Shown: in pieces, positions 63,981 to 64,000 of the stretch
How the letters are laid out: every line of letters starts with the position of its first letter
How positions within the stretch are numbered: position 1 is the stretch's first letter
Origin: Marixanthomonas sp002364245
GTDB taxonomy: Bacteria; Bacteroidota; Bacteroidia; Flavobacteriales; Flavobacteriaceae
DNA length: 64,000 nt
Direction: 5' to 3'
NCBI GenBank assembly: GCA_963973455.1
Contig: CAXAZF010000005.1
Coordinates: 62,001 to 126,000, forward strand
The notes under the pieces: generated by a model
Told to the model about the DNA's origin: nothing
Databases searched by the model: none
The model's input: only the letters and a program-made list of their open reading frames with translations
Position numbers and translations under genes: made by a program

Positions 63981-64000
63981 TGATACTTCCTGAATATAAT
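63980..64000 (+). CDS. Start of the next operon gene (partial)
   Basis: TAATG links the sulfotransferase stop to an ATG at 63980, giving MILPEYN before the window ends. The 1-base overlap is typical of coupled genes in this operon, so this is probably a further polysaccharide gene. Seven codons are too few to name it. Confidence 0.5.

Overview
The window comes from the chromosome of a member of the Bacteroidota, most likely a marine Flavobacteriaceae. The evidence is low GC content, Bacteroidota-type promoters (TAnnTTTG, in the best cases with TTG 20-21 bases upstream), almost no Shine-Dalgarno sequences, a type IX secretion (T9SS) C-terminal sorting domain, many lipoproteins with Bacteroidota-style lipoboxes, a fused E1 alpha/beta 2-oxo acid dehydrogenase, and a menaquinone-only quinone pathway. 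I see no rRNA, tRNA, insertion sequence, prophage or CRISPR array. No gap between genes exceeds 300 bases; the longest are 3732-4012 (3' region of the LRR gene with a terminator), 19467-19740 (asnB leader) and 31710-31961 (nothing I can name).

Layout. 1-3048: the last codons of dnaK with its terminator, then a four-gene operon linked by 4-base stop/start overlaps (unknown membrane protein, ABC ATPase, ABC permease, LolA-like periplasmic protein). 3045-5464: minus-strand exported proteins and an esterase. 5501-12689: menaquinone genes (hotdog thioesterase, menF, menD, and menB further on) mixed with cvfB, a C1 peptidase and small unknowns. 12693-17647: fatty acid hydroxylase, then a three-gene cassette of DUF1704 metallopeptidase, ATP-grasp ligase and aspartoacylase-like enzyme. 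17704-19611: asnB, preceded by a leader peptide with seven consecutive Asn codons and a terminator/antiterminator pair, so by inference an asparagine-sensing attenuator. 19741-34258: mostly minus-strand genes including the fused E1 gene, an M1-like pseudopeptidase with a predicted outer-membrane barrel, a T9SS-secreted nuclease-like protein, a LOG-family protein, uvrA, ggt and an acpH-like gene. 34331-42953: phosphoglucosamine mutase, lipid A-type acyltransferase, rhomboid protease, SIMPL protein, TlpA-like thioredoxin, and a tail-to-tail pair of GAF protein and HD-PycTM membrane protein.

43009-54133 holds three tandem paralogues of about 1,230 residues. Each is a lipoprotein with a calcineurin-type phosphoesterase domain, a conserved middle module with kinase-like motifs, and a BamA-type barrel. 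Only the middle copy keeps the full phosphoesterase motif set. Dps follows on the minus strand.

54896-64000 is a tightly packed plus-strand operon: SLBB polysaccharide export protein, Wzz-like chain-length protein, CysQ, DUF2061 membrane protein, CysC, CysD, CysN, two different sulfotransferases and the start of another gene. With no sulfite-forming genes in sight, the sulfate activation genes are best read as supplying PAPS for a sulfated surface polysaccharide, with CysQ removing the PAP by-product.
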